Source: Rhodococcus qingshengii (GTDB taxonomy: Bacteria; Actinomycetota; Actinomycetes; Mycobacteriales; Mycobacteriaceae). Taken from it: a stretch of 64,000 bases of DNA. Every line of letters starts with the position of its first letter. Within the stretch, counting starts at the first letter, position 1. The notes below the pieces were generated by a model. The model saw nothing but the letters and a program-made list of their open reading frames with translations. It made no database searches and was not told where the DNA came from. The position numbers and the translations under genes were made by a program. Where the stretch lies: contig NZ_JAJNCL010000004.1 of the NCBI RefSeq assembly GCF_021025955.1, positions 369,371-433,370 on the forward strand, read 5' to 3'. Positions 7,666 through 16,325 of this stretch are shown in pieces.

Positions 7666-8589
7666 TCAGAACAACGATTCCTGAATCGCCACGCCAGGGG
7701 ATACGAACTCGCCGACGGTGATGGTTCGACCGACCAGTCCGGACACGTCCGCGACAAAGCGTGGTGATTCAGGGTCGGGGTCGATCCGCAGCGATGCGAT
7801 CGAACCGGCAAGGCCCTCCAAATACAGTGAATGCTCCCCGGACTCGAAAGTGTGCGGATACGCGATCAACGGTGCCGCATCGAAGACCACGTCGGCACAC
7901 GCCGGCGCCGTCCATTCTTCGGGAACCTCCAGGATCTCGATTCCGTCGATGTCCGACCCGATGTCATTCAGCTCGTCTTTGACAGACGACACGAAGTGAT
8001 GCAACGACTTTCGGAGTTTTTCGCGATCCAAAGATCCCGTCAGTGCTTCGATCTTTCGAGACGTACGTATGGCCTGGCTCAAGTGGAATTCTTCCGACAC
8101 CCGGGCTTCGAGCGAACGGATGCTGTAACCGTCCGTCGACCGCGCTACGAACAATGCGCAGACCGCTCCCTGCTCGGCGACTCGCGGATGCTTGCGGAAC
8201 TCGGACGCCGTCCCCACCTTCATCTGACCGCCGGCGAATACGTCGACGTAGAGCCATTGTGGTTGTGCGAGGTAGGTACGCACGTTCGGATGAATGTGCG
8301 CGCCGCTGACGTGTGCCTGATGAACTGTTGTGAACCCCTCGCGATTTCGGCATCGGTCACATTGGCGTCCTGCGGTGACCGTGGCCCCGCGGTCGCACGG
8401 CGAGTGCCCTGGACCTTCAGCGGTGAGATCTCGCCAGCCGAGGCAACGGCGGCCCTTCGCCTTGTCGACGGAGAATCGCAGTACCGAGTCGTGAGTGAAG
8501 AAGGTCGTAGCGGAAGTGGTGTCGTCGACGCAGCGAATCCGCGGTGCTGTCGGGTTCGACCAGTCGATTCCGCGAACGAGCAGGGTCAT
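7666..8589 (-). CDS. DUF2797 family protein
   Basis: From ATG 8589 the product is 307 residues. The N-terminal third carries cysteine pairs in R-R-C-L-G-W (near 47-52), a single C near 65, and Q-C-D-R-C (near 76-80), consistent with a zinc site; the middle has T-Y-L-A-Q-P-Q and G-T-A-S-E-F-R-K-H-P-R-V-A-E-Q-G. These are marks of the DUF2797 family, whose function is not established. The frame extends upstream to 9015, but those residues are antisense to other genes. Only a weak ribosome site is visible before ATG 8589. Confidence 0.8.
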   Translation of the reverse strand: MTLLVRGIDWSNPTAPRIRCVDDTTSATTFFTHDSVLRFSVDKAKGRRCLGWRDLTAEGPGHSPCDRGATVTAGRQCDRCRNREGFTTVHQAHVSGAHIHPNVRTYLAQPQWLYVDVFAGGQMKVGTASEFRKHPRVAEQGAVCALFVARSTDGYSIRSLEARVSEEFHLSQAIRTSRKIEALTGSLDREKLRKSLHHFVSSVKDELNDIGSDIDGIEILEVPEEWTAPACADVVFDAAPLIAYPHTFESGEHSLYLEGLAGSIASLRIDPDPESPRFVADVSGLVGRTITVGEFVSPGVAIQESLF

Positions 8590-8681
8590 GATGAAGTGCC
8601 GATTCCTTCTGGACGAGGCGTCGTCGCGGTTGGCGCTGTAGTTCGCAGGTCGACACCTATGGTAGTCAGTGCACATGCGGG

Positions 8682-9100
8682 TCAGTGCAGTGGTTGTGCC
8701 CCACGTTGTCCGAGCATCAGCGCCATCAGCCCGGATTCCTGACTCTGGGTGTTGATCATGTCGCGGGCGGACTGTTTCACTGGCCCACTCTCGAGTAGGG
8801 CATCGGCGGCCAGCGCCATGGCGATCCCGCCGCGGTGGTGGCGTTCCATCAGTTGAAGGAACAGGACCTCGGCATCGCTGCCTCGAGCGGCGCCCAATCT
8901 CTCGAGTTCTTCGGTCGTAGCCATTCCTGGCATGACTTCGGCGTCGGTCTCGATCGCAGTGGGTGCCGGGTGATGATGGCCATCGCCCGTACCGCTCGCG
9001 GATGCTTCCATCCACTCCATCGGCGTTCTACTGTTCGGTGGCACATCCGCCAGTCGGAGCCAACCGAGCATGACGCCGATCTCGGTTCGCTGAACATCGT
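8682..9100 (-). pseudogene. DUF305 protein, C-terminal remnant
   Basis: The minus strand encodes the second half of a DUF305 protein: Q-R-T-E-I-G-V-M-L-G-W-L, then M-P-G-M-A-T, then F-L-Q-L-M-E-R-H-H-R-G-G-I and M-L-G-Q-R-G-A-Q-P-L at the end. DUF305 proteins normally have two copies of an H-H-x-x-A/G helical unit behind a signal peptide; only the second is present. Upstream of about 9100 the frame stays open but turns into antisense of a TetR fragment. The signal peptide and first repeat are missing, so no exported product can be made. Confidence 0.8.
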
Positions 9101-9458
9101 CGAGCTGCAGGACTTGGCTGCCGATCCGGATTCGACTCTCGACGATCTTTTTCGTTTGTTGGTCGACCAGATCACTACCTCGATCGTGTTCGTGGAGGTC
9201 ATCAAGCCTGTCTCCTTCGGCGACTCTCGACTGAATTCGGCCGGCACACGTTTGACCGATCTCCTCGAAGGACGCCTCGAGGAGGCGCGTCGAGCTGGGA
9301 AGATACGCGAGTCCGTGACTGCTGAGGACGTGATCCTGGCGATCGCCATGTTTGCCGCGATCATGGAACGGACCGCCGAGAGCTCGCGAAGAGAAGTCGC
9401 GCACTCGGCGTGGAACCTTCTTGTGCAGGGACTGGCCGGGCCGGCAGCGGCGGGCTGA
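9095..9458 (+). pseudogene. TetR family regulator, C-terminal remnant
   Basis: From about 9095 the plus strand encodes a TetR-type ligand-binding domain: L-A-A-D-P-D-S-T-L-D-D-L-F-R-L-L-V, T-D-L-L-E-G-R-L-E-E-A-R-R-A-G-K-I-R, E-D-V-I-L-A-I-A-M-F-A, W-N-L-L-V-Q-G-L. The N-terminal helix-turn-helix is absent; upstream of the junction the frame is merely the antisense of the DUF305 remnant. It cannot bind DNA as a TetR protein. Together with DUF305 it marks a deletion that removed both start regions of a divergent pair. Confidence 0.8.
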
Positions 9459-9503
9459 GTCGCGTTCGCCTCGCGTCTCGAAGTGATCGCCTAGGCTCGT
9501 GCC

Positions 9504-10640
9504 ATGGCTATTGTCTGGACAGTTCCTCGCGCTATCGGCTCCACCCTGCTCGTTGCTCCGTTGATCAAGGAGTTCCTTGTCGAGGGTGACGGCACCCTCG
9601 ATGCAAAACTGACTGCGGTCGGTACGGTCTCTGCATCTCTCGAGAAGCAAGTCGGCCGCACGTTCACCTCGATCAGCGCTGCTTCGGCGGCAATCTTTTC
9701 CGGTGCTGACGGTTCCAGTAGCGTGCCCGACGCACTCCGTCTGGCCGTGATGCGCACTCTGTCCACCGAGGTCGTCGTCCGGAAGCCGGCTCCGCAGCCG
9801 TTTACCGAAAAGGTCGGGAAGAGGCTGGGGCAGTATGTCTTTGCTTTGCGCGACCCGCGCAACGACCAGGTATTTCATGTCGGGCACGGCACGGGAAACC
9901 AAGTGTTCGCGCCGGTGTTCGAAGCGCTCGGTGAACTCGCGAATCTCGAAGGAGCGGACGGCCCGGCCGAGTCGAATACTGCTGTGACCGCAGCCAAGAT
10001 CGCTCGGATCCGCGAAATTTACGACGCGGGGTCAGCGGTGGAGCACTTCGTACTCCTCCGCTCGGTCTCCGCCGCCACCGATTCGGCCGCCACCACCGGA
10101 GAAGTCGTCCGTGGAATCGTGGAAGCCTTGCGGATCGCCGACGCGGGAGACGGCCTGACCAACCTTGCTGGCGATACCTCGGAAAAGGACGCCCGTGCGA
10201 CCCGCGTCGAGGAACTCGCCTTGCGGTACTCGGCGGATCCCGCGCCGGAACTCCCGACACCGAGCATCGTCCTTCATGTACCGTCCTCCGCTCGTCCGGG
10301 AGCAACGCCGGAAGAGATCTACGAACTCGCGCGCGCCGAGTGGTCTGCCGGTGCGGCTGTCCGCGCCGAGATCGGCATCCCGGTTCTGGTGTTTGCGGAC
10401 AGCATCATTCGTGGTGCATTCCGTGCTCAGTCATGGGAGGTGTCCACCCGCAATGCCGACGGAAGCCAACTGTGGCGGTTCAACGGAACCGTCGACGACG
10501 AGCTTGCTGCCAATTACGTCGGAACGGAAGTCACTCCCCACAACGTCGGCCTGAAGAAGTGGCCAGTCAGTGGTTGGGTCACGAGGTTGACCACCGCCCG
10601 TCCAGGTGCGGCTATGCCGGGACCTCGTAAATCCAAGTAA
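9504..10640 (+). CDS. Hypothetical protein with LEM-3-like GIY-YIG domain
   Basis: A 378-residue cytoplasmic protein. Residues about 105-140 read G-Q-Y-V-F-A-L-R-D-P-R-N and V-F-H-V-G-H-G-T-G-N, the two strands of a GIY-YIG fold of the LEM-3 type (Y-V-F for GIY and F-H-V-G for YIG). The flanking Ala/Glu-rich N-terminal region and the C-terminal domain (about 260-370) are unrecognised. GIY-YIG domains are DNA nucleases, but the catalytic Arg and Glu cannot be assigned by eye. ATG 9504 follows a GGCTCGTGCC leader without a clear ribosome site. It ends at a strong bidirectional terminator. Confidence 0.6.
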   Translation: MAIVWTVPRAIGSTLLVAPLIKEFLVEGDGTLDAKLTAVGTVSASLEKQVGRTFTSISAASAAIFSGADGSSSVPDALRLAVMRTLSTEVVVRKPAPQPFTEKVGKRLGQYVFALRDPRNDQVFHVGHGTGNQVFAPVFEALGELANLEGADGPAESNTAVTAAKIARIREIYDAGSAVEHFVLLRSVSAATDSAATTGEVVRGIVEALRIADAGDGLTNLAGDTSEKDARATRVEELALRYSADPAPELPTPSIVLHVPSSARPGATPEEIYELARAEWSAGAAVRAEIGIPVLVFADSIIRGAFRAQSWEVSTRNADGSQLWRFNGTVDDELAANYVGTEVTPHNVGLKKWPVSGWVTRLTTARPGAAMPGPRKSK

Positions 10641-10659
10641 GACAACAGTTCTAGGCAAG

Positions 10660-10705
10660 CAACACTGTGGGGCGGGATTCAATCAGATCCCGCCCCACAG
10701 TGTTG
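10660..10705. terminator. Bidirectional terminator, 19-bp stem
   Basis: A perfect 19-bp inverted repeat (10660-10678 and 10687-10705, arms beginning CAACACTGTGG) with an 8-nt loop lies between the convergent GIY-YIG-like and DyP genes and would stop transcription from both sides. Confidence 0.9.
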
Positions 10706-10727
10706 TTGCCGTTCTTGCATGGCGTCG

Positions 10728-11945
10728 CTATCCGAGCAATCCGCTTCCCAGATAGTCGTTCTCGCTGCATCCCGGCGGAATGAGATACACCGCCGAACCG
10801 ATCGGCGTCGTCCACTCGTTGAGTGCGTCGAAGTCACTCAACCGCTGCTGGACCGGTAGATACTGCTCGGCGATGTCCCGTTGGAATGCGGCGAAGATCA
10901 ATCCCGAGTTCGAGGTCTGCCCGCTCTCGGGTGCGTCGTCGTAGTTGTACGCCCGACGGAAGAACTGCTCCTTCTCGTGTGTTCGGTGGGCTCTGGCGAT
11001 GTGTGATCCTGGCGGGATCACCGGAATGCCGAACTTGTCCGTGAGAGTGAAGTCCGCTTCGTCGAATTCGTTGGTTCCGTTGAGTGGAGCGCCATTGGAC
11101 AAGGTGCGCCCCATGGTGAGTTCGCGCCCCGAGCGGTCGAGTTCGTCCCACGTATCCATTTCCATACGAATGCGTCGCAGTACCAACGAGGTTCCACCCG
11201 CCAGCCACGACTGACCGGCTCCGTCGTGCCAGATCAGCGAATCGAAATCCACTGTTCCCGGAGCAGGATTTACCGTACCGTCCACCTGGCCCATGAGATT
11301 GCGCATCGTCGTTCCCTCAGGCATGGTGCCGCGAGCGTTGCGGAATCCCTTTTGCGTCCATCGGATGGTCGTCAATGATCGGACGTTCTTGGTCAGGACT
11401 CGCACAGCGTGAGCGATGGTCACCGGATCGTCGCCGCAGATCTGCAACAACAGGTCCGAGCCGCCCCATCGATCGTCGAGTCGATCGATCGCGTAGCTCG
11501 GCAACGGTTCGAACCAATCCGGTTGACGTGCCTGTAATCCCAGTTTGGAGAACAGGCCAGGGCCGTAGCCGACGGTCACCGTCAAGCGGGCCGGATCCAC
11601 AGCCAGTTCCCGTTCGGTGTCCGCCAACGCCGGGTTGCCGGCGGTGAGCCGTGACGCATCCTCGGACCACATCTTCATGATTCCGACGACTACAGCTCGA
11701 TCGGTTCCAGGCAAGAGGTCGAACCCGATGAAGGTGCCGTGCGCTTGCGGCGTGGTGTCGACGCCGGCTTGGTGGACTCCGTAGAACGGTTCCACGAGCT
11801 TGCCTGCCTGCTGCTCGTGTTCGCGGCGCTCGACCACTGTGGTTGCGCCCCAGGTTATTCCCGCGACGCCGAGGGCGGCGGCGCCTCCTCCGAGAAGGCG
11901 CCGCCGGCTGAGAGCTCGGCTGGGCGGGTTCGTGTTCTCAGCCAC
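10728..11945 (-). CDS. Tat-exported DyP-type heme peroxidase
   Basis: A 405-residue precursor with a twin-arginine signal (S-R-R-R-L-L at 13-18 followed by a G/A-rich helix). The DyP signature G-x-x-D-G appears as G-Q-V-D-G-T near residue 225, and the proximal heme histidine lies in S-H-I-A-R-A-H near residue 320. DyP enzymes oxidise dyes, lignin-like phenols or, in EfeB types, act with iron uptake. GTG 11945 overlaps the preceding gene by 8 bp (GTGGCTGA), so it is translationally coupled to the PCu(A)C chaperone. The exported, folded, heme-loaded enzyme fits a metal-handling operon. Confidence 0.92.
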   Translation of the reverse strand: MAENTNPPSRALSRRRLLGGGAAALGVAGITWGATTVVERREHEQQAGKLVEPFYGVHQAGVDTTPQAHGTFIGFDLLPGTDRAVVVGIMKMWSEDASRLTAGNPALADTERELAVDPARLTVTVGYGPGLFSKLGLQARQPDWFEPLPSYAIDRLDDRWGGSDLLLQICGDDPVTIAHAVRVLTKNVRSLTTIRWTQKGFRNARGTMPEGTTMRNLMGQVDGTVNPAPGTVDFDSLIWHDGAGQSWLAGGTSLVLRRIRMEMDTWDELDRSGRELTMGRTLSNGAPLNGTNEFDEADFTLTDKFGIPVIPPGSHIARAHRTHEKEQFFRRAYNYDDAPESGQTSNSGLIFAAFQRDIAEQYLPVQQRLSDFDALNEWTTPIGSAVYLIPPGCSENDYLGSGLLG

Positions 11946-12438
11946 CGTGATTCGGGTCGTAGTTCTCCTGATTACCGGAGAAGTCGCGAATCTGGGCCGT
12001 GAACGTGGTGCTGGAACCGTCGTCGTAGATCAAGGTGAGGTCGGTTTCTGCGCCGGGGAGAAGCGGCGCGGACAAGTCCATGAACATCAGGTGGTCACCG
12101 CCCGGTGTGAGGGAGGCAGAACCGTTGGCGGGGACCAGGAAACCGCCGTCCTTGGGGCGCATCGTCATAGTTCCGCCGTCGCCGGTCACAACTTCGTGCA
12201 GTTCCAGTCGCGACGACGCGGGGCTGGTTGCCGAGACCACGCGCACGTCCTTGTCACTGGAGTTGACGAGTTCGGCGAACGCCGCGCTCATTCCTTCCGG
12301 CGCCGCCTTGACCCATTGATCCTGAACGATGATCGATTGTGCAGCTTCGGTTTCCTTGTCGGAGTTGGAAGAACAGCCGGTCAGAGCGAGAGCCGCGGTG
12401 AGTGCAACAGCTGCGAATATCTTTGTACGAACAGTCAT
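11938..12438 (-). CDS. PCu(A)C copper chaperone lipoprotein
   Basis: From ATG 12438 (GGAG upstream) the precursor is 166 residues with a lipobox L-T-G-C at 19-22. The copper site H-x9-M-x-M ... H-L-M is visible: L-H-E-V-V-T-G-D-G-G-T-M-T-M in the middle and D-H-L-M-F-M later. PCu(A)C proteins bind Cu(I) outside the membrane and deliver it to oxidases or other cuproproteins. It sits between a PepSY membrane protein and the DyP peroxidase, with 8-bp overlap to DyP and a 25-bp gap to the PepSY gene. Confidence 0.9.
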   Translation of the reverse strand: MTVRTKIFAAVALTAALALTGCSSNSDKETEAAQSIIVQDQWVKAAPEGMSAAFAELVNSSDKDVRVVSATSPASSRLELHEVVTGDGGTMTMRPKDGGFLVPANGSASLTPGGDHLMFMDLSAPLLPGAETDLTLIYDDGSSTTFTAQIRDFSGNQENYDPNHGG

Positions 12439-12463
12439 GTGTGTCTCCGTAATTCGTGAATGG

Positions 12464-13894
12464 TCAGATGGTGGCACGGCGTTTGAACGCCGCAATGCAC
12501 ACGTCGATCAGTAGGAATGCGAGAAGGCTGATGCCGAGTAGCGGCACGAACCAGCCGACCAACGCCGTGATCGCGACGAGCGCAACGAGGCTGATCGGGG
12601 AGAGGTTGCGGATTCCGCCGCGGGCGGGAACCCGGCCGACTGCCCAGTCGGAGCCTCGGGTGGGGCGTCGGCGCCACCACATGATGTAGCCGCGGATCAC
12701 GACGCTGACCAGCGCGAGTGCTAATGCGGCGAGTGCGATCTGGTTGGCAAGGCCGAACAGCAGACCCATGTGGAGCTGGATTCCCCAGGCCGAAAGTTTG
12801 GCTGCGAGTGGCCAATCCGAGAACCACAACTCGTCGGTGACCTTTTGCGTCGCTCCGTCGATTGCGATGGTGTTGTTGCTGTACACCCAGGGCTGACGTG
12901 TCTGGGCGACGGTGAACGCTGTCTCGGCGTTCGCGGGTATCGATACTTCGACCGGACCGGTGATCCCGTTGTACCTGGCGATACCGAGGACGGTGTCGAC
13001 GCGTCCGACGTTGGTGTCTGTCAGCGTGCCGGTGGCAGCGGGGGCCATGTCGTGACCCTCGTGCCCGCCCGTTGCCGGTGGGGGAGCATCGCCGAGAGTC
13101 TTCACGACCGATGGCGTCGTCCAACTCAATGCGGTTCTCAGATTGCTGACGTTCTCTCCGGCGTACGTCGACCACGTGAGGCCGGTCGCCGAGAGAAAGA
13201 CCAATGCAACTGCTATCCAGATGCCGACGACACCGTGCCAGTTCAGCGTCCGGCTTCGTCCGGTGGACGTTCGGTCGATCATGAGCAGTCGAGCGTTCCG
13301 GGCGGTGCGGTATCGACGGAACCAGAGGTAGACACCGCCGAGAGCGACCACCCACATCCACGACGCGGCCAATTCGCTGTAGAGGCGGCCGGGCTCGCCC
13401 AGATGAAGGTGGCGATGTAGCTGGGAGATCCAGGTGCGCAGTGGCAGTGAACCACTGCTTCCGTACACCGCCAACTCGCCGACCGGCTGTGCGAGCACCG
13501 GATCAACGAAGACCGCGAGCCTCTCCGATTCGCCCAGTGACGGATCGGTGAACAGGACCCGGGTGGTTTCTCCGGCGCCAGGGGACGGACGTACTGCCGA
13601 GACAGTCAAGTCGGGGCGGTACTGCTGAGCGGAACGAATCTGGTCGTTCAGTGACGCGATCTGTCCGGTGGTGTCGGTCTGGAGGTAGTCGTCGTAAACG
13701 AACTTCTCGATGGTGGGCGCCATCGCGTAGAGACCACCGCTCATCGCGGCGATGAGGATGAACGGTCCGATGAGGATGCCGGCGTAGAAGTGCAGGCGCA
13801 GGATCAGTGGTCTGGCGCCGCCAACCTGATTCTTCGGGGGAGAACTGTCGTTGGACGCGCGCGTCTGTGCGCGCTCCAATTCGGGTGCGGACAT
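12464..13894 (-). CDS. PepSY-associated transmembrane protein
   Basis: A 476-residue inner-membrane protein. A long first helix at about 33-55 (H-F-Y-A-G-I-L-I-G-P-F-I-L-I-A), an external PepSY-type region, a pair of helices near 165-180 and 215-235, a second external region with H-E-G-H-D-M (a possible metal ligand cluster near 290), and C-terminal helices at about 375-395 and 425-465. Proteins of this kind accompany siderophore and copper systems and some reduce or stabilise metal complexes outside the membrane. It is the first gene of the PepSY-PCu(A)C-DyP operon, with a palindrome 23-55 bp upstream. Confidence 0.85.
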   Translation of the reverse strand: MSAPELERAQTRASNDSSPPKNQVGGARPLILRLHFYAGILIGPFILIAAMSGGLYAMAPTIEKFVYDDYLQTDTTGQIASLNDQIRSAQQYRPDLTVSAVRPSPGAGETTRVLFTDPSLGESERLAVFVDPVLAQPVGELAVYGSSGSLPLRTWISQLHRHLHLGEPGRLYSELAASWMWVVALGGVYLWFRRYRTARNARLLMIDRTSTGRSRTLNWHGVVGIWIAVALVFLSATGLTWSTYAGENVSNLRTALSWTTPSVVKTLGDAPPPATGGHEGHDMAPAATGTLTDTNVGRVDTVLGIARYNGITGPVEVSIPANAETAFTVAQTRQPWVYSNNTIAIDGATQKVTDELWFSDWPLAAKLSAWGIQLHMGLLFGLANQIALAALALALVSVVIRGYIMWWRRRPTRGSDWAVGRVPARGGIRNLSPISLVALVAITALVGWFVPLLGISLLAFLLIDVCIAAFKRRATI

Positions 13895-13916
13895 GCGTGT
13901 ACTCGATCCCGCTGTG

Positions 13917-13949
13917 CGCCTTTGTTACCGTGGGCGGTTAACAAAGGCG
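13917..13949. promoter_or_regulatory. 11-bp inverted repeat upstream of the PepSY operon
   Basis: CGCCTTTGTTA (13917-13927) and TAACAAAGGCG (13939-13949) form a perfect inverted repeat around 11 bp. It lies 23 bp upstream of the PepSY start codon, a place for an operator. It could instead be a weak terminator of the upstream membrane-protein gene, but no T-run follows on the minus strand. Confidence 0.5.
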
Positions 13950-14001
13950 TACAGCAAAGTGGCGCACGTAATCACGTGCGTGAAAGGAAAGGGGAGGTGA
14001 G

Positions 14002-14532
14002 TTACACGAATGCCGGTGGGCCCCGAGTGCCCAGGCCAGAGGTGAGAAGTTGACGCAGAACAACTTTGGTGCGGTATCGAGTACGCGCAGCGAACGGTGA
14101 CGGTTCAGGTGCCCACGGGCGCAGAAGCACTGCGACGATGGCGGCCACCGTCGACGCCGCCACGACGTACCCGCGTTCTGCGCCGCGTATCAGCACTGCG
14201 CACACTCCGACGGCAGCGATGTGCGCCGCAAGCATCGGAAGTGACAGGAGCAGCCCGTGTTGATGATCCGAAGCGATGGTCAAAGTCGCGTGACCGATGG
14301 CCTGACCCGCAGCGAGCATGAGGGCAAGTAACAGCGCGGGGGAGCGGCGGGTGTCGATGGACGTGACCACCGCGCCGACGCTCGCGCACGCGAGGATCAA
14401 CAACACCACTGCGCTTTCGGACGGGGCCATGCCGCCGCCACCGAGGGCGTGGGCCGCGACAGAGACCGCGCCGGATGTGCCGCCCACGAAGGCGCCGCGC
14501 AGCTGCGCGACATCTTTCGGACCCGGCGTCAT
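14002..14532 (-). CDS. Multi-pass membrane protein of unknown function
   Basis: From ATG 14532 the product is 176 residues with four or five hydrophobic segments (about 10-30, 35-55, 60-80, 85-110, 115-135) and a S-D-H-Q-H-G-L loop near the middle. It ends in a basic cytoplasmic tail. The frame stays open to 14712, but those codons cover the operator-like repeat and read as junk. It lies just upstream of the copper-type operon on the same strand, so a role in metal handling is an inference from context only. Confidence 0.65.
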   Translation of the reverse strand: MTPGPKDVAQLRGAFVGGTSGAVSVAAHALGGGGMAPSESAVVLLILACASVGAVVTSIDTRRSPALLLALMLAAGQAIGHATLTIASDHQHGLLLSLPMLAAHIAAVGVCAVLIRGAERGYVVAASTVAAIVAVLLRPWAPEPSPFAARTRYRTKVVLRQLLTSGLGTRGPPAFV

Positions 14533-14551
14533 ACGCGAAAGGATACAGGCG

Positions 14552-14572
14552 CCTACTACCGGGCTTAGTAGG
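14552..14572. promoter_or_regulatory. Operator-like inverted repeat CCTACTA-N7-TAGTAGG
   Basis: A perfect 7-bp inverted repeat centred about 30 bp upstream of ATG 14532. TACTA/TAGTA half-sites are reminiscent of BlaI/CopY-family operators; no such regulator is in the window. Confidence 0.4.
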
Positions 14573-15120
14573 TGACCGGGTCGCGATGGCTCCGGGGGAC
14601 GGCTTAGGGCATCCTGAACCTCCTCGGCGCCGGCAGAAAAGTTGCGAAGACAACCGCGGACACTTCTGGGTGAACGTGAATGCGGCAGAAGCCACCGGCG
14701 TTGATGTCGCACCCACCATCAACCACTGCGACACGAGCGGTTCATTCGGAAGTATGGATCTGTCGACGATTTTCGGACGTTCGCGGAAGCCCGGAATTCT
14801 TCAGCAGCTGAACACTTGTCCATGAAGGTGGGTCGGTCGCCGAGGCGATCGCCCTCTCTTTTCTCGTTTGGTACCAAGGGATTTGCCCTGACATTGCGGA
14901 GAGCTGTTTTCAGCGGCAGATGAAGATATATGTGCCGCATATCGTTACGACGTTCGTATTTGCTGAGAATGGCACCAGTGGGGGGACCAAAGTCATCGAA
15001 AGGCGGGTGTAACGGTCTGTTGTGCTGTGACGGTATTGAGCAGAGAACGGCAAGCCCGCCAGAGTGATAGCGTCCGAGAGGCTATGTCCGAATTGATTCC
15101 GACCTCGACCTAGGAAAACG
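14573..15120. other. Non-coding stretch before the MinD-like gene
   Basis: About 550 bp with no convincing gene. A plus-strand frame ending near 14825 (…S-M-D-L-S-T-I-F-G-R-S-R-K-P) lacks a ribosome site and a credible start, and short minus-strand frames at 14719-15167 look random. The right end must carry the promoter of the MinD-like gene; AGGAAAACG directly before GTG 15121 is its ribosome site. Confidence 0.5.
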
Positions 15121-16287
15121 GTGCGCAGCGATAACAACAGTTCGAATGGCGGAGTCCTGGGGAACAACTCGGGAACGACTAGAGGCGACGGCCTTTTCGA
15201 CGCGTCTGACGACGGCTACTCAACGTCGATTCGAACTGTCACGTTCACACCGCAATTCGACGAACCAGCCGCAAAACCGTTGCCCAGTCAGCGGATGCGT
15301 CAGCAGCGGCGTGAAGAGCCGACCGATTTTCGAACCTCGACGCCCAGGCCTATGACCTCCGTCGACGACTTGGACATCATCAAGCGGGCGAAGCGTCCAC
15401 CTGAACGCGGTTTGGGCAGTGTGTTGTTCAAACTCACCGGCGGTCGCATCAACACGGGGCAGTCGGCTGCCGAACTCGAACACCAAGCTCTGGTGCGCCG
15501 TGCCAACCGCACGGTGCGCGGCGTGTACAAGATAGCCTTCATCTCGCTCAAGGGTGGTGTGGGAAAAACCACGGCGGCCAAGACCGTCGGGTCCACGTTC
15601 GCCTCGATCCGCGGGGATCGGATCGTAGCCATCGATGCCAATCCTGACCTGGGGACTCTGGCTGATCGTGAACGACGTGAACATCATCTGACCGTTCGTG
15701 ATCTGTTGGCCGACGGCGACATTCGTACGTACAGCGATGTTCGCTACTACACGTCGCAAGGCGACAGCCGGCTCGAAATCCTTGCGAGTGAAGCAGATCC
15801 GGAAACTTCGGAGTCGTTCAACGAGCAGGACTACCTCGATACCCTGCGGATTCTCGAGGTGCACTACAACATCGTTATTACCGACTGCGGCACCGGAATC
15901 ATGCACTCGGCCATGTACGGAATTCTCGACGAAGCAGACGCCTTGGTTGTCGTCAGCCCGACGGCGCAGGACGGTGCCCGTAGTGCAGCAGCAACGCTCA
16001 GTTGGCTGACCAAACATGGATACGCAGATCTGGTGAGCAGGTCGGTTGTGGCGATCAATTCGACGCGACCGGGTTCGTCTTCGCTCGATCTCGACCAGCT
16101 CGAGGACGTTTTCGCTCAGCGTGGAGTGCGCGCGGTCAAGACCCTGCCCTACGACGATCACCTCGGCGAGGGCGGTCCGATCGACTTGAAGTTGTTGAAC
16201 AAGCGCACTGCGCGGGCATATCTGGAGCTCGTGGCAGCGATTGCCGATGGATTTCCGGACTCGGTGGGCAAGCACGCTTCTCGCTGA
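15121..16287 (+). CDS. MinD/ParA-like ATPase with disordered N-terminus
   Basis: A 388-residue protein. Residues 1-120 are polar, Ser/Asn/Thr/Arg-rich and likely disordered; a deviant Walker A motif K-G-G-V-G-K-T-T lies at 144-151, Walker A' D-A-N-P-D-L near 174, and T-D-C-G-T-G near 256. This layout matches the MinD-like ATPases that accompany type VII secretion loci (EspI type), but no EsxA/B, EccC or PE/PPE gene is in view, so the partner is unknown. GTG 15121 follows AGGA. It is monocistronic and converges on the Rv2629-like gene. Confidence 0.85.
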   Translation: MRSDNNSSNGGVLGNNSGTTRGDGLFDASDDGYSTSIRTVTFTPQFDEPAAKPLPSQRMRQQRREEPTDFRTSTPRPMTSVDDLDIIKRAKRPPERGLGSVLFKLTGGRINTGQSAAELEHQALVRRANRTVRGVYKIAFISLKGGVGKTTAAKTVGSTFASIRGDRIVAIDANPDLGTLADRERREHHLTVRDLLADGDIRTYSDVRYYTSQGDSRLEILASEADPETSESFNEQDYLDTLRILEVHYNIVITDCGTGIMHSAMYGILDEADALVVVSPTAQDGARSAAATLSWLTKHGYADLVSRSVVAINSTRPGSSSLDLDQLEDVFAQRGVRAVKTLPYDDHLGEGGPIDLKLLNKRTARAYLELVAAIADGFPDSVGKHASR

Positions 16288-16325
16288 ACGTGCTCGCCCC
16301 CGAATCTGATCAGCAGGCCGGTGTT

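Noticed and set aside
8682..9902. A 406-codon minus-strand open frame as a single gene
   Set aside because: Only its last third (DUF305) has family features; the rest is antisense to the TetR remnant and to the GIY-YIG-like gene.
14670..14825. Short plus-strand frame before the MinD-like gene
   Set aside because: No ribosome site, weak start, no recognisable features.
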